Shown here: positions 1 through 9,763 of the stretch, piece after piece
Layout: every line of letters begins with the position of its first letter
Numbering within the stretch: the first letter of the stretch is position 1
From: Actinomycetes bacterium
Lineage (GTDB): Bacteria > Actinomycetota > Actinomycetes > Actinomycetales > Cellulomonadaceae
Reading direction: 5' to 3'
NCBI GenBank assembly: GCA_023461115.1
Contig: JAEWOA010000232.1
Coordinates: 1-20,967, forward strand
DNA: 20,967 bases
Position numbers and translations under genes: made by a program
Notes under the pieces: model-generated
The model's database searches: none
The model's input: the letters and a program-made list of their open reading frames with translations, nothing else
What the model was told of the DNA's origin: nothing

Positions 1-2
1 GC

Positions 3-1652
3 CCCGCGGTCCGCCGCGCGCTCGGCGGCCTCGCGGGCGCGGCGGCGATGATCGCCGCGATCACGATCGTCAGCCGTGTGCTCGGCTTCGCGCGGCTCCT
101 GGTCCAGGCGGACGCGCTCGGGATCGACTCGATCGCCGACGCCTACAACGCCGCGAACCTGCTGCCGAACGTGCTGTTCGAGGTCGCCGCGGGTGGCGCG
201 CTCGCGGGAGCGGTCGTGCCGATGCTCGCGGCGCCGATCGCCCGGCGGAACAAGGCGGAGATCGACCAGATCGCGGGCGCCGCTCTGGGCTGGACACTCC
301 TGATCCTGACGCCGCTGGCCGCGCTGCTCGCAGCCCTGAGCGGGCCGATCTCGGAGCACCTTCCGGGGTCGCAGGGCCAGCCGGACACGGTCCGGTTCTT
401 CGTCCTGGTGTTCGCGGTCCAGGTGCCGATGTACGGCGTCGCCGTGCTGCTGTACGCGGTGATGCAGGCGCACAAGAAGTTCTTCTGGCCGGCGTTCGCG
501 CCGATCCTGTTCTCGCTCGTCGTGATGGCCACCTACGTCGTGTACGGCGTGCTGGCGGACGGTGAGACCGCCGACCCCGGGGCGCTGCCGCCCGGCGCGC
601 TCGAGGTGCTGGCGTGGGGAACGACGCTCGGGGTGGCCGCGATGTGCCTACCGATGCTCGTCCCGGTGCACCGGTTGGGTGTGAGCGTGCGGCCCCGGCT
701 GCGCTTCCCGCCCGGCGTCGGCTCACGCGTGCGCTCGCTCGCGCTCGCGGGGGTGGGGGCGGTCGCGGCGCAACAGCTCGCGATGCTCGTCATCGTCGTG
801 ACGGTCGCGACACCGAGCGTGCCGAAGGGCACGTTCACGGCGTTCGTCAACACCCAGCAGGTGTACCTACTGCCGTACGCGGTGCTCGTCGTCCCCCTCG
901 CGACCTCGACGTTCCCCCGCCTGGCGGCGAGCGCCGCCGCGGGGGACCGCGACGGCTACGCGCGCATGGCGGCGAGCACCACGCGCGCGATCGTCGTGGC
1001 GGCGGGCATCGGGGCTGCGGCAGTCGTCGCCGCGGCGGAGCCGGTGGCGACGGTGTTCAGCGCGATCTCCCACAACCCCGAGGTCACCGCGTGGATGGCG
1101 CAGGGCCTCACGTGGATGATGCCGGGGCTCGTCGGCTTCTCGGTGCTGTTCCACTGCTCCCGGGCGTTGTACGCGCTCGAGCGCGGGCGGCTCGCCGGGA
1201 GCGTCAACGCGGTGGGCTGGGCGGTCACGGCGGTCGCCGTCGTCGTCCTCGTCCACGCGCACGCGCCGGGCCAGGGTGGCGTCACGTCCGTGGCCGCCGC
1301 GATGAGCCTCGGGATGCTGACGGGAGGCGCGTGCGCGCTTCTCGCGCTGCGGCGCGCCGCCGGCGCCGGTGTGCTTGCCGGGCTCGCGCGCACGCTCGTC
1401 GTCGTCGGGGTGAGCGCGGGGCTCGGCTCGATCGTCGGGCGGTGGCTCGCCGCCACGGTCGTGGACATCGTCGGGACCAGCGTCGGCACCGCGATCGGCG
1501 CGGGGGCCGGCGCCGGGATCGTCGCGCTCGTCGTCGTCGCGGCGGCGGTGTACGCGTTCGACCGCGGCACGCTCGTCGCGCTCGTGCGATCCGAGCGTGG
1601 CGCTGCGGCGCACCCCACGCCGACGACGGCGCTCGACGAGCCCGCGCTCTGA
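3..1652 (+). CDS. murJ: MurJ/MviN-family lipid II flippase-like membrane protein (5' partial)
   Basis: Polytopic membrane protein of the MOP superfamily, related to MurJ, which flips the peptidoglycan precursor lipid II across the cytoplasmic membrane. The reading frame is open to the left edge of the window. Codons before the ATG at 48 encode RRALGGLAGAAA, which continues naturally into the typical first helix (AAITIVSRVLGFAR), so the true start is probably outside the window. About 14 hydrophobic segments are visible. The SRVLGFAR motif and the segment ADAYNAANLLPN followed by GGALAGAVVP match actinobacterial MviN proteins. It is about 550 residues with no pseudokinase or other cytoplasmic domain. 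It lies next to pyrG, whereas the canonical actinobacterial murJ is usually near the origin with trxB/parAB. It may therefore be a paralogue, and its substrate is not proven. Confidence 0.85.
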   Translation, partial: PAVRRALGGLAGAAAMIAAITIVSRVLGFARLLVQADALGIDSIADAYNAANLLPNVLFEVAAGGALAGAVVPMLAAPIARRNKAEIDQIAGAALGWTLLILTPLAALLAALSGPISEHLPGSQGQPDTVRFFVLVFAVQVPMYGVAVLLYAVMQAHKKFFWPAFAPILFSLVVMATYVVYGVLADGETADPGALPPGALEVLAWGTTLGVAAMCLPMLVPVHRLGVSVRPRLRFPPGVGSRVRSLALAGVGAVAAQQLAMLVIVVTVATPSVPKGTFTAFVNTQQVYLLPYAVLVVPLATSTFPRLAASAAAGDRDGYARMAASTTRAIVVAAGIGAAAVVAAAEPVATVFSAISHNPEVTAWMAQGLTWMMPGLVGFSVLFHCSRALYALERGRLAGSVNAVGWAVTAVAVVVLVHAHAPGQGGVTSVAAAMSLGMLTGGACALLALRRAAGAGVLAGLARTLVVVGVSAGLGSIVGRWLAATVVDIVGTSVGTAIGAGAGAGIVALVVVAAAVYAFDRGTLVALVRSERGAAAHPTPTTALDEPAL

Positions 1653-1673
1653 CGTGCCCACGGGGCCGGCCTA

Positions 1674-1729
1674 GCGCGCGTGGTGAGACTCACGCGGCGC
1701 GCGGGCCCGGCGTCCCGGGGCGCCGGGCC
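1674..1729 (+). terminator. Tandem GC-rich hairpins between murJ and pyrG
   Basis: Two successive stem-loops lie in the 101-nt gap. The first has arms 1674-1682 and 1691-1700 with one bulged G and an 8-nt loop; its centre holds the palindrome GTGAGACTCAC. The second has perfect 9-bp arms GGCCCGGCG (1704-1712) and CGCCGGGCC (1721-1729) around an 8-nt loop. Neither is followed by a T tract. Both lie upstream of the likely pyrG -10 box, so they should form in the murJ transcript. This suits U-less termination or 3'-end stabilisation. Confidence 0.5.
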
Positions 1730-1739
1730 AGGCGTCCGG

Positions 1740-1745
1740 TAGGGT
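1740..1745 (+). promoter_or_regulatory. Probable -10 box of pyrG (TAGGGT)
   Basis: TAGGGT fits the actinobacterial TAnnnT -10 pattern and ends 8 nt before the GTG start of pyrG. Transcription would then start at or next to the start codon, giving a leaderless mRNA. No good -35 is seen, because that region is occupied by the hairpin at 1704-1729. The overlapping GGTGG (1743-1747) could instead act as a ribosome binding site for a longer transcript. Confidence 0.45.
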
Positions 1746-1753
1746 GGAAGCCC

Positions 1754-3417
<1,664 letters not shown>

Positions 3418-3421
<4 letters not shown>

Positions 3422-4023
3422 GCGACCGGGCGCCGGCGGACGTCCCCGTCCGGCGCGACGTGCTCGCGCATCACGTGATCCACCACGGCCGCGTGTGGGA
3501 CGTCGCGTCGGACACCGTGGACCTCGGCGACAGCCGGGTGGTCCGGGAGTACGTGGACCACCCGGGAGCGGTCGCGGTGGTCGCGCTCGACGACGAGGAC
3601 CGCGTGCTGCTGCTCAAGCAGTACCGGCACCCGGTGGGCCACGAGTTGTGGGAGCCGCCCGCGGGGCTGCTCGACGTGCCGGGGGAGCCCCTGGTCGTCG
3701 CCGCCGCGCGTGAGCTCGCCGAGGAGGCCGACCTGGTGGCCGGCCGCTGGTGGCGGCTCGTCGAGCTGTTCACGACGCCCGGCGGGTCGAGCGAGCGGAT
3801 CGTCATCTTCCTCGCGCGCGACCTGGCGCCCGTGCCCGACGACGAGCGCTTCATCCGCACCGACGAGGAAGCCTCGATGGTCCCCGTCTGGGTGCCGCTC
3901 GACGAGGCCGTGGACGCGGTGCTCGAGGGCAGGCTCCACAGCCCGACCACCACCAACGGCGTGCTGGCCGCCGCGGCCGCCAAGGCCCGAGGCTGGGCGA
4001 GCCTGGAGCCCGTCCAACCCTGA
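3418..4023 (+). CDS. NUDIX hydrolase, ADP-ribose pyrophosphatase type
   Basis: Predicted to cleave ADP-ribose to AMP and ribose-5-phosphate, a housecleaning activity. The Nudix box is GLLDVPGEPLVVAAAREL followed by AEEADL. It has the six-residue spacing also found in the M. tuberculosis ADPRase, and an Asp replaces the usual last Gly. The first conventional start in frame is GTG 3460 (187 residues), but it has no Shine-Dalgarno. CTG 3418, inside the CTGA overlap with the pyrG stop, has AGGA at 3408-3411 with 6-nt spacing. It adds 14 residues (LSDRAPADVPVRRD) that resemble the polar N-terminus of homologues, giving 201 residues. I give the CTG start as first choice and GTG 3460 as the conservative alternative. 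Confidence 0.85.
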
Positions 4024-4035
4024 GGGTCGTCGAGT

Positions 4036-4060
4036 GAGCCTGCCCCTCCGTCAGCGGCTC
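4036..4060. terminator. Possible bidirectional terminator between convergent genes
   Basis: The arms GAGCC (4036-4040) and GGCTC (4056-4060) flank a 15-nt loop. They span the 27-nt gap between the stop of the NUDIX gene (plus) and the stop of the permease gene (minus), entering the last codons of the latter. The stem is short and there is no T tract, so support is weak and comes mainly from its position between converging genes. Confidence 0.3.
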
Positions 4061-4859
4061 GTGCTCCGGCGGTACTGCAGGTTGGCGAGCGGGATGAAGA
4101 CCAGCAAGAACACGCCGGCCCAGATCAGTGTGTAGAGCTCGGCGTGCTGGAGCGGCCACGACGTGGGCTCGGGGACACCCGCCGGGATGTTGCCGAACAG
4201 CTCGCGTGACGCCTGCGTGACCGCCGAGACCGGGTTCCACTCGGCGAACGTCTGCAGGGGACCGGGAAGCGTGTCGAGCGGCACGAACGTGTTGGCGACG
4301 AACGTGAGCGGGAAGATGACGATGAACGTCGCGTTGTTGAACACCTCGACGCTCGGCACCAGCATGCCCAGCCACGCCATGATCCACGAGATCGAGTAGG
4401 CGAAGACGATCAGCAGCACGAAGCCGAGCGCCGCCTCGCCCACCGAGCTGTGGATGCCCCACCCGACCAGCAGCCCGGTCAGCGACATCACGATGAGCAC
4501 GAGGATGTTGTTGACGACGTCGGACAGGGTGCGGCCTGTGAGCACCGCCGACGGCGCCATCGGCAGCGACCGGAAGCGGTCGATGATGCCCTTCTTCACG
4601 TCGTCGGCCAGGCCGGCGCCCGTGATCGTGGCGCCGAAGATCACGGTCTGCGCGAAGATCCCCGCCATGAGGAACTCGCGGTAGGCGCTCGGGTCCGTGC
4701 CTCCCGGCACGACGATCGCGCCGCCGAACACGTACGCGAACAGCAGCACGAACATGATCGGCGAGAGCGTCGTGAAGACCAGGAGGTCGGGGACGCGCTT
4801 GATCTTGATGATGTTGCGCTTGGCGACGACGTTCGCGTCCGCCAGCACCGCGGGGACGC

Positions 4860-4863
<4 letters not shown>
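4051..4863 (-). CDS. ABC-2 type transporter permease, DrrB-like
   Basis: Membrane half of an ABC exporter, 270 residues. A cytoplasmic N-terminus precedes six hydrophobic segments, in the layout of the DrrB/ABC-2 family (daunorubicin-type exporters). The N-terminal segment (KRNIIKIKRVPDLLVFTTLSP, near residues 15-35) and the central AGIFAQTVIFG-like stretch are typical. The ATG at 4863 overlaps the TGA of the upstream ATPase gene by 4 nt (tcat on the plus strand), showing translational coupling. Upstream extension of the frame would only run through the ATPase gene. The substrate cannot be told from sequence; drugs, lipids or other hydrophobic compounds are all possible. Confidence 0.9.
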
Positions 4864-5885
<1,022 letters not shown>

Positions 5886-5891
5886 GGCGCG

Positions 5892-5916
5892 AGACTATGT
5901 GTGACCTCTGACACAC
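5892..5916 (-). promoter_or_regulatory. Promoter with operator-like inverted repeat for the DrrAB-type genes
   Basis: On the minus strand, TAGTCT (5892-5897) is a good TAnnnT -10 box ending 6 nt before the ATG at 5885, predicting a leaderless mRNA. Immediately upstream lies GTGTG-N8-CACAC (arms 5899-5903 and 5912-5916 on the plus strand), in the space between -10 and -35. That is where a repressor would block RNA polymerase. No regulator gene is adjacent to this pair. Confidence 0.45.
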
Positions 5917-5999
5917 GTCCCTACGTTTGCCGAAATTGCGCCCTCACCTGGGACGACGCCAAGGTCGCGCACGCAGAGCCGCGCTCAGGGCCGTTGCGG

Positions 6000-6962
6000 C
6001 TAGTCGCGCGCCCGCGCGCAGAGCCACACGCGAGTCGTGCCCGCCGTGAGCAGCGCCGCGCCCACCAGATGCAGGTTGACGAGCGCGATCGGCAGGCCCG
6101 TGGCCGTCTGGACGTACCCGATCGCGCCCTGCGCGAGCGTGACGGCCGCGAGGATCACGCCGGCACGCCATGCCCCGGTGCCCCCGCCGCCCGCGGGACC
6201 GCCTGGGCGGAGGCGCCACAGGACCAGCGCGAGCACGACCGCGAACACCCACACCGCCGCGGCATGGACGTGCGCCATCAGCAGCGGGTCGACTGCGAGC
6301 CGGTAGCCCACCTCGTCGTCGCCCGAGTGCGGGCCTGCGCCGGTGGTGAGCGTGCCCAGCACCAGGACGAGGGCCGCGACTCCCGCGAGGACGTGCGTCA
6401 GCACGCGCGTCGCGCGATCGACGACGAGGCGCGGCGCGCCGTCGCCCTCGGAGAATCGGTGCAGCAGCAGCGTCGACGCCGAGACCAGGGCCATCGACAC
6501 CAGGAAGTGCAGCGACACCAGGATCGGCGGCAGCTCGGTGAGCACTAGCACGCCACCGATGAGCGCCTGCGCGAACACACCCGAGAGCGGGACCCAGCCG
6601 AGCGCCCGGTACCCGCGCGAGCGCGATCGGTCGCGCCAGACGACGAGCACGACGGCGACCGCGATCGCCGTCAACACGAACGTCATCAGGCGGTTCCCGA
6701 ACTCGACGTACTGGTGGTACTCGGTCTCGGGGTGGATCCGGGCGGTGAACTGGCCGGGCTCGCACTGCGGCCACGTCGTGCAGCCCAGTCCCGACGCGGT
6801 CAGCCGCACCGCGCCGCCGGTGCCGACGATCGCGATCTGCGCGAGCACGTTCAGGGCCAGCACTCCCCAGGTGTGCCGCCGCAGCCAGCGGTCGACGCGC
6901 CGGGCCGGGGCCTTCACCAGACGCTCGAGCGCGCGCGGCGGGGCGGCGGGGGGCGCAGACAT
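6000..6962 (-). CDS. ctaA: Heme A synthase (COX15/CtaA family)
   Basis: Oxidises the C8 methyl of heme O to a formyl group, giving heme A for cytochrome aa3 oxidase in the membrane. The protein is 320 residues with about eight transmembrane segments. Near the N-terminus it has GGAVRLTASGLGCTTWPQC, the family motif after helix 1 with the paired cysteines of Gram-positive enzymes. Family histidines are visible in ETEYHQYVEFGNR, SLHFLVS, MAHVHAAAVW and NLHLVGA. An in-frame GTG lies at 7028, but ATG 6962 fits better: it has TACGCT (6970-6975) as a -10 box 7 nt upstream, and homology begins after it. Position next to an ABC pair that diverges from sufR matches Rv1456c in M. tuberculosis. Confidence 0.94.
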   Translation of the reverse strand: MSAPPAAPPRALERLVKAPARRVDRWLRRHTWGVLALNVLAQIAIVGTGGAVRLTASGLGCTTWPQCEPGQFTARIHPETEYHQYVEFGNRLMTFVLTAIAVAVVLVVWRDRSRSRGYRALGWVPLSGVFAQALIGGVLVLTELPPILVSLHFLVSMALVSASTLLLHRFSEGDGAPRLVVDRATRVLTHVLAGVAALVLVLGTLTTGAGPHSGDDEVGYRLAVDPLLMAHVHAAAVWVFAVVLALVLWRLRPGGPAGGGGTGAWRAGVILAAVTLAQGAIGYVQTATGLPIALVNLHLVGAALLTAGTTRVWLCARARD

Positions 6963-6969
6963 GGGTCCC

Positions 6970-6975
6970 AGCGTA
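6970..6975 (-). promoter_or_regulatory. Probable -10 box of ctaA (TACGCT)
   Basis: TACGCT on the minus strand fits TAnnnT and ends 7 nt before the chosen ctaA ATG at 6962. No Shine-Dalgarno is seen, so a leaderless transcript is likely. The rest of the 112-nt gap up to the permease stop at 7075 shows no other gene or strong hairpin. Confidence 0.4.
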
Positions 6976-7074
6976 GGCGTGCGACGACAGGCGGCAGGCG
7001 CATCGACGGCGGGTGTGACCAGTGCCACCCAGGCCGCGCCCGCGACCCGCGCGTGGCCCGGGGCCGGCGCCGGG

Positions 7075-7884
7075 TCAGTGCCAGCGGAACAGGCGGGCGG
7101 CGCCCCAGCCGAGTGCGGCCGTCCAGCCGACGAGGACGACGAGCGACCATGCCGGCAGCGTGCCGAGCTGGAACGCGCCGCGCATCGCCTCGCCCAACGC
7201 GCCCGAGGGAAGCAGGAGCGCGATGTGCGCCATCGCGCCCGGCAGGCGGTCGGCGGGCACGATCACCCCGCCCGCCAGCGCGAGGACCAGCAGCGCGAGG
7301 TTCGCGACCGCGAGCACGGCCTCGGCCCGCAGCGTCCCCGCGACGAGCAGCGCGAGCGATGTGAACGCCGCGGTGCCCAGCGCGATCGCTACCACCGCCA
7401 GTCCGACGCCGAGCGGGTCCGGGCGCCAGCCCAGCGCCACCGCGGTCAGGCCGATCACGACGACCTGCACGAACTCGACGACGAGCACGCCGACCACCTT
7501 GCCCGCGAGCAGGCCGCCGCGGCCCAACGGCGTCGTCGAGAGCAGGCGCAGCACGCCGTTGCGCCGGTCGAACGCCGACGCGATCGCCTGCGACGTGAAC
7601 GACGAGGTCATCACCGCCAACGCGAGGACGCCCGGGGCGAAGAAGTCGATGCGGGACAGGCCGCCGGTCGAGATGTCGAGCGCGTCGACCTCCACGAGCC
7701 CGATCAGCGCGAACACCGGCACGACGATCGTCACGAGCAGCTGCTCGCCGTTGCGCAGGATCGCGCGCGCCTCGAACGCGGTCTGGGCGAGGACGCGGCG
7801 CCGCGGGCTCGCCGCGCCCGCATGCGACGGAGCTGCGGGCGCGGGCCCGGTCGTGGGCTCGGGTGTCGTGGGGCGCGTCGTCAT
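7075..7884 (-). CDS. ABC-2 type transporter permease
   Basis: Membrane subunit of a second ABC exporter, 269 residues. A Pro/Thr/Ala-rich cytoplasmic N-terminus (about 30 residues) is followed by the RVLAQTAFEARAILRNGEQL amphipathic entry typical of ABC-2 permeases, then six hydrophobic segments. The ATG at 7884 overlaps the TGA of the upstream ATPase gene by 4 nt. By gene order it corresponds to Rv1457c of M. tuberculosis, a member of the pair found between ctaA and sufR in many actinobacteria. Its substrate is unknown; the constant link to heme A and Fe-S genes hints at a role in metal, heme or redox physiology, but that is inference. Confidence 0.9.
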   Translation of the reverse strand: MTTRPTTPEPTTGPAPAAPSHAGAASPRRRVLAQTAFEARAILRNGEQLLVTIVVPVFALIGLVEVDALDISTGGLSRIDFFAPGVLALAVMTSSFTSQAIASAFDRRNGVLRLLSTTPLGRGGLLAGKVVGVLVVEFVQVVVIGLTAVALGWRPDPLGVGLAVVAIALGTAAFTSLALLVAGTLRAEAVLAVANLALLVLALAGGVIVPADRLPGAMAHIALLLPSGALGEAMRGAFQLGTLPAWSLVVLVGWTAALGWGAARLFRWH

Positions 7885-8831
7885 CGCAAGTGCCGTCCCG
7901 TGAGGTCGAGGAAGACGTCCTCGAGCGTGCGGCGGCCCACCGTGACTCGCGTCGCGAGCACGTCACGCGCGGCGAGCCAGGCGGTGAGCGCGGCGACCGT
8001 GTGCGGGCCGACGGCGCCGACGACCGTGTACTCGCCGGGGGAGGCCTCCCTCACCGTGAGCGACTCCCGGCCGGCCGGCTCGCGCGTCGTGGGGGCCAAC
8101 GCGGCAGCGAGCGAGCCGAGGTCGAGTCCAGCAGGCGCGTCGAGGCGCAGCGTGCTGTCGTCGGCCGACGAGACGAGGTCGCGCACCGAGCCGCGCGCGA
8201 TGACGCGGCCCTGGTCGACGACCGCGACATGGTCGGCCAGGTCCTCGGCCTCGTCCATGAGGTGCGTGGTCAGCACGACCGCGACGCCCTCGTCGCGCAG
8301 CTCGCGCACGAGTTCCCAGACCGCGCGCCGCGACTGCGGGTCCATCCCGGCGCTGGGCTCGTCGAGGAACGCGACCTGGGGCCGGCCGACGACCGCCGCG
8401 GCGAGCGCGAGGCGCTGGCGCTGCCCGCCCGAGAGGCGCCGCACCGTGGTGCGCGCGAACGAGCCGAGCCCGAGCCGCTCGGAGAGCTCGCCGAGGTCCC
8501 TCGGGTCCGCGTACATGCGGGAGACGTGCTCGAGCATCTCCGCGGCGCGCACGCCCGTGGGCAGCCCGCCGTCCTGGAGCATGACGCCGACCCTGGGCCG
8601 AAGGTGCTCGGCGTCGGCGGCCGGGTCGAGTCCGAGCACGCGGACCGTGCCGTCGTCGGGCGTGCGCAGGCCCTCGCAGCACTCGATCGTGGTGGTCTTC
8701 CCGGCGCCGTTGGGGCCGAGGACGGCGGTCACCGCGCCGGCCTCGGCGGTCAGGTCGAGGCCGTCGACGACGGGCCGCCCGGAGTAGCGCTTGACGAGTC
8801 CTCGGATCTCGAGCGCGGGGGAGGCGGGCAC
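7881..8831 (-). CDS. ABC transporter ATP-binding protein (ctaA/sufR-linked)
   Basis: ATPase of the exporter whose permease lies directly downstream; 316 residues. It has Walker A GPNGAGKTT (39-47), signature LSGGQ (133-137), Walker B VAFLDEP (153-159), the switch His in TTHLMDEAE and a C-terminal LEDVFLDLTG motif like that of DrrA. Two starts are possible: ATG 8867 and GTG 8831. I prefer GTG 8831 because TAGACT lies 8 nt upstream of it and homology begins at ALEIRGL, six residues in. The ATG would fall upstream of that -10 box. The gene is divergent from sufR across 203 nt, and corresponds by position to Rv1458c. Confidence 0.9.
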   Translation of the reverse strand: MPASPALEIRGLVKRYSGRPVVDGLDLTAEAGAVTAVLGPNGAGKTTTIECCEGLRTPDDGTVRVLGLDPAADAEHLRPRVGVMLQDGGLPTGVRAAEMLEHVSRMYADPRDLGELSERLGLGSFARTTVRRLSGGQRQRLALAAAVVGRPQVAFLDEPSAGMDPQSRRAVWELVRELRDEGVAVVLTTHLMDEAEDLADHVAVVDQGRVIARGSVRDLVSSADDSTLRLDAPAGLDLGSLAAALAPTTREPAGRESLTVREASPGEYTVVGAVGPHTVAALTAWLAARDVLATRVTVGRRTLEDVFLDLTGRHLR

Positions 8832-8839
8832 GGAAGCCG

Positions 8840-8866
8840 AGTCTAGGCGTGGCGAACCGCCCGCCA
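8840..8866 (-). promoter_or_regulatory. Probable promoter and operator-like repeat of the ctaA-linked ABC genes
   Basis: TAGACT on the minus strand (8840-8845) is a TAnnnT -10 box ending 8 nt before GTG 8831, again predicting a leaderless mRNA. Just upstream is a 5-bp inverted repeat TGGCG-N7-CGCCA (8850-8854 and 8862-8866). It may be an operator, but such short GC-rich repeats can occur by chance. Confidence 0.4.
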
Positions 8867-8996
8867 TGCGGACGGGCGCACGGTCGGGCGGTCGCGTGAT
8901 CGACCTCACGTCTTGGCAGTGTGCCGCGTGATCGCTGGTCGGCGGGCGGCAGACGCCGCGCCGCGAAGGGTGTCCTTGCTTGCGCGGATGGATTTC

Positions 8997-9014
8997 GGCA
9001 ACAACCATGTTGCC
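8997..9014 (+). promoter_or_regulatory. SufR operator candidate, inside the sufR promoter
   Basis: GGCAACA-ACCA-TGTTGCC is a perfect 7-bp inverted repeat. It contains CAAC-N6-GTTG (8999-9012), the operator described for SufR of cyanobacteria and, as I recall, of Streptomyces. It lies 21 nt upstream of the sufR ATG. A plausible -10 (TATCTG/ATATCT near 9016-9022) follows directly, so bound SufR would cover the promoter. This supports autorepression of the whole suf operon by cluster-loaded SufR. Confidence 0.75.
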
Positions 9015-9034
9015 AATATCTGTGAGGAGGTGGA

Positions 9035-9763
9035 ATGCGCATGGCTACGCCCGTCGTCGACGATGTCCGCCACATCGACGCCTCCGACGCCACCACCCGC
9101 CAGCGGGTCCTCCAGCTGATCGCGGCGCGCGGCCCGATCGCCGCCGCGGAGCTCGCCGCCGACCTCGACCTCACCCCCGCCGGCATCCGGCGCCACCTGC
9201 AGCTCCTCGAGGGCGAGGAGCAGATCGTCGTGCACACCGGCGCGGACCTCGGCCCGGCCCGGCGCGGCCGCCCGGCCCGCCGGTACGTCGCCACCAACCA
9301 CGGCCAGGCCGCGCTCACGCACCGGTACTCCGAGATCGCGGGGCAGGCGCTCCGGTTCCTCGCGCGCACGGCCGGCGACAGCGCGGTCGAGGGCTTCGCC
9401 GAAGAGCGCGTGCGCGAGCTCGAGGAGCGCATGACGGCCGCAGCGGTGGCCGGGGACGTGACCGACCGTGTCCAGGCGCTCGTGCAGGCGCTCACCGACG
9501 ACGGCTACGCGGCGTCCGCACGCCCGGTTCCGGGCACGCACGCCGTCCAGCTCTGCCAGGGCCACTGCCCGGTGCAGGACGTCGCACACGACTTCCCTCA
9601 GCTCTGCGAGGCCGAGACGCGGGCCTTCTCCCGCATCCTCGGCGTCCACGTGCAGCGGCTCGCCACCCTCGCGGGCGGCGGGCACGTGTGCACCACGAAC
9701 ATCCCTGTCGTCTCGACCACCCCCACCGCCCCGGCGCTCGCCCCGGAAGGACGCAACGCATGA
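9035..9763 (+). CDS. sufR: SufR, Fe-S cluster-sensing repressor of the suf operon
   Basis: Winged-helix repressor of the ArsR/DeoR-like SufR family that binds DNA when it carries an Fe-S cluster. It has 242 residues. The N-terminal helix-turn-helix covers about residues 25-75 (ELAADLDLTPAGIRRHLQLL) and is followed by a wing with GPARRGRPARRY. Likely cluster ligands lie in the C-terminal half: Cys174, Cys178 and Cys191 (CxxxC-x12-C), with a further Cys219. GGAGGTGG (9026-9033) is a near-perfect Shine-Dalgarno. ATG 9035 is 4 nt and ATG 9041 is 10 nt from its GGAGG core, so either could be used. The TGA overlaps the sufB ATG by 4-nt ATGA. The gene corresponds to Rv1460. Confidence 0.93.
   Translation: MRMATPVVDDVRHIDASDATTRQRVLQLIAARGPIAAAELAADLDLTPAGIRRHLQLLEGEEQIVVHTGADLGPARRGRPARRYVATNHGQAALTHRYSEIAGQALRFLARTAGDSAVEGFAEERVRELEERMTAAAVAGDVTDRVQALVQALTDDGYAASARPVPGTHAVQLCQGHCPVQDVAHDFPQLCEAETRAFSRILGVHVQRLATLAGGGHVCTTNIPVVSTTPTAPALAPEGRNA

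Noticed and set aside
614..1753. Long upstream extension of the pyrG reading frame over murJ
   Set aside because: The translation is Arg/Gly/Ala-rich with no family resemblance, while the murJ frame over the same bases is clearly coding. High GC keeps shadow frames open.
6343..8787. 814-codon plus-strand open frame opposite ctaA and the ABC genes
   Set aside because: Low-complexity Ser/Arg/Thr composition; three well-supported genes lie on the other strand.
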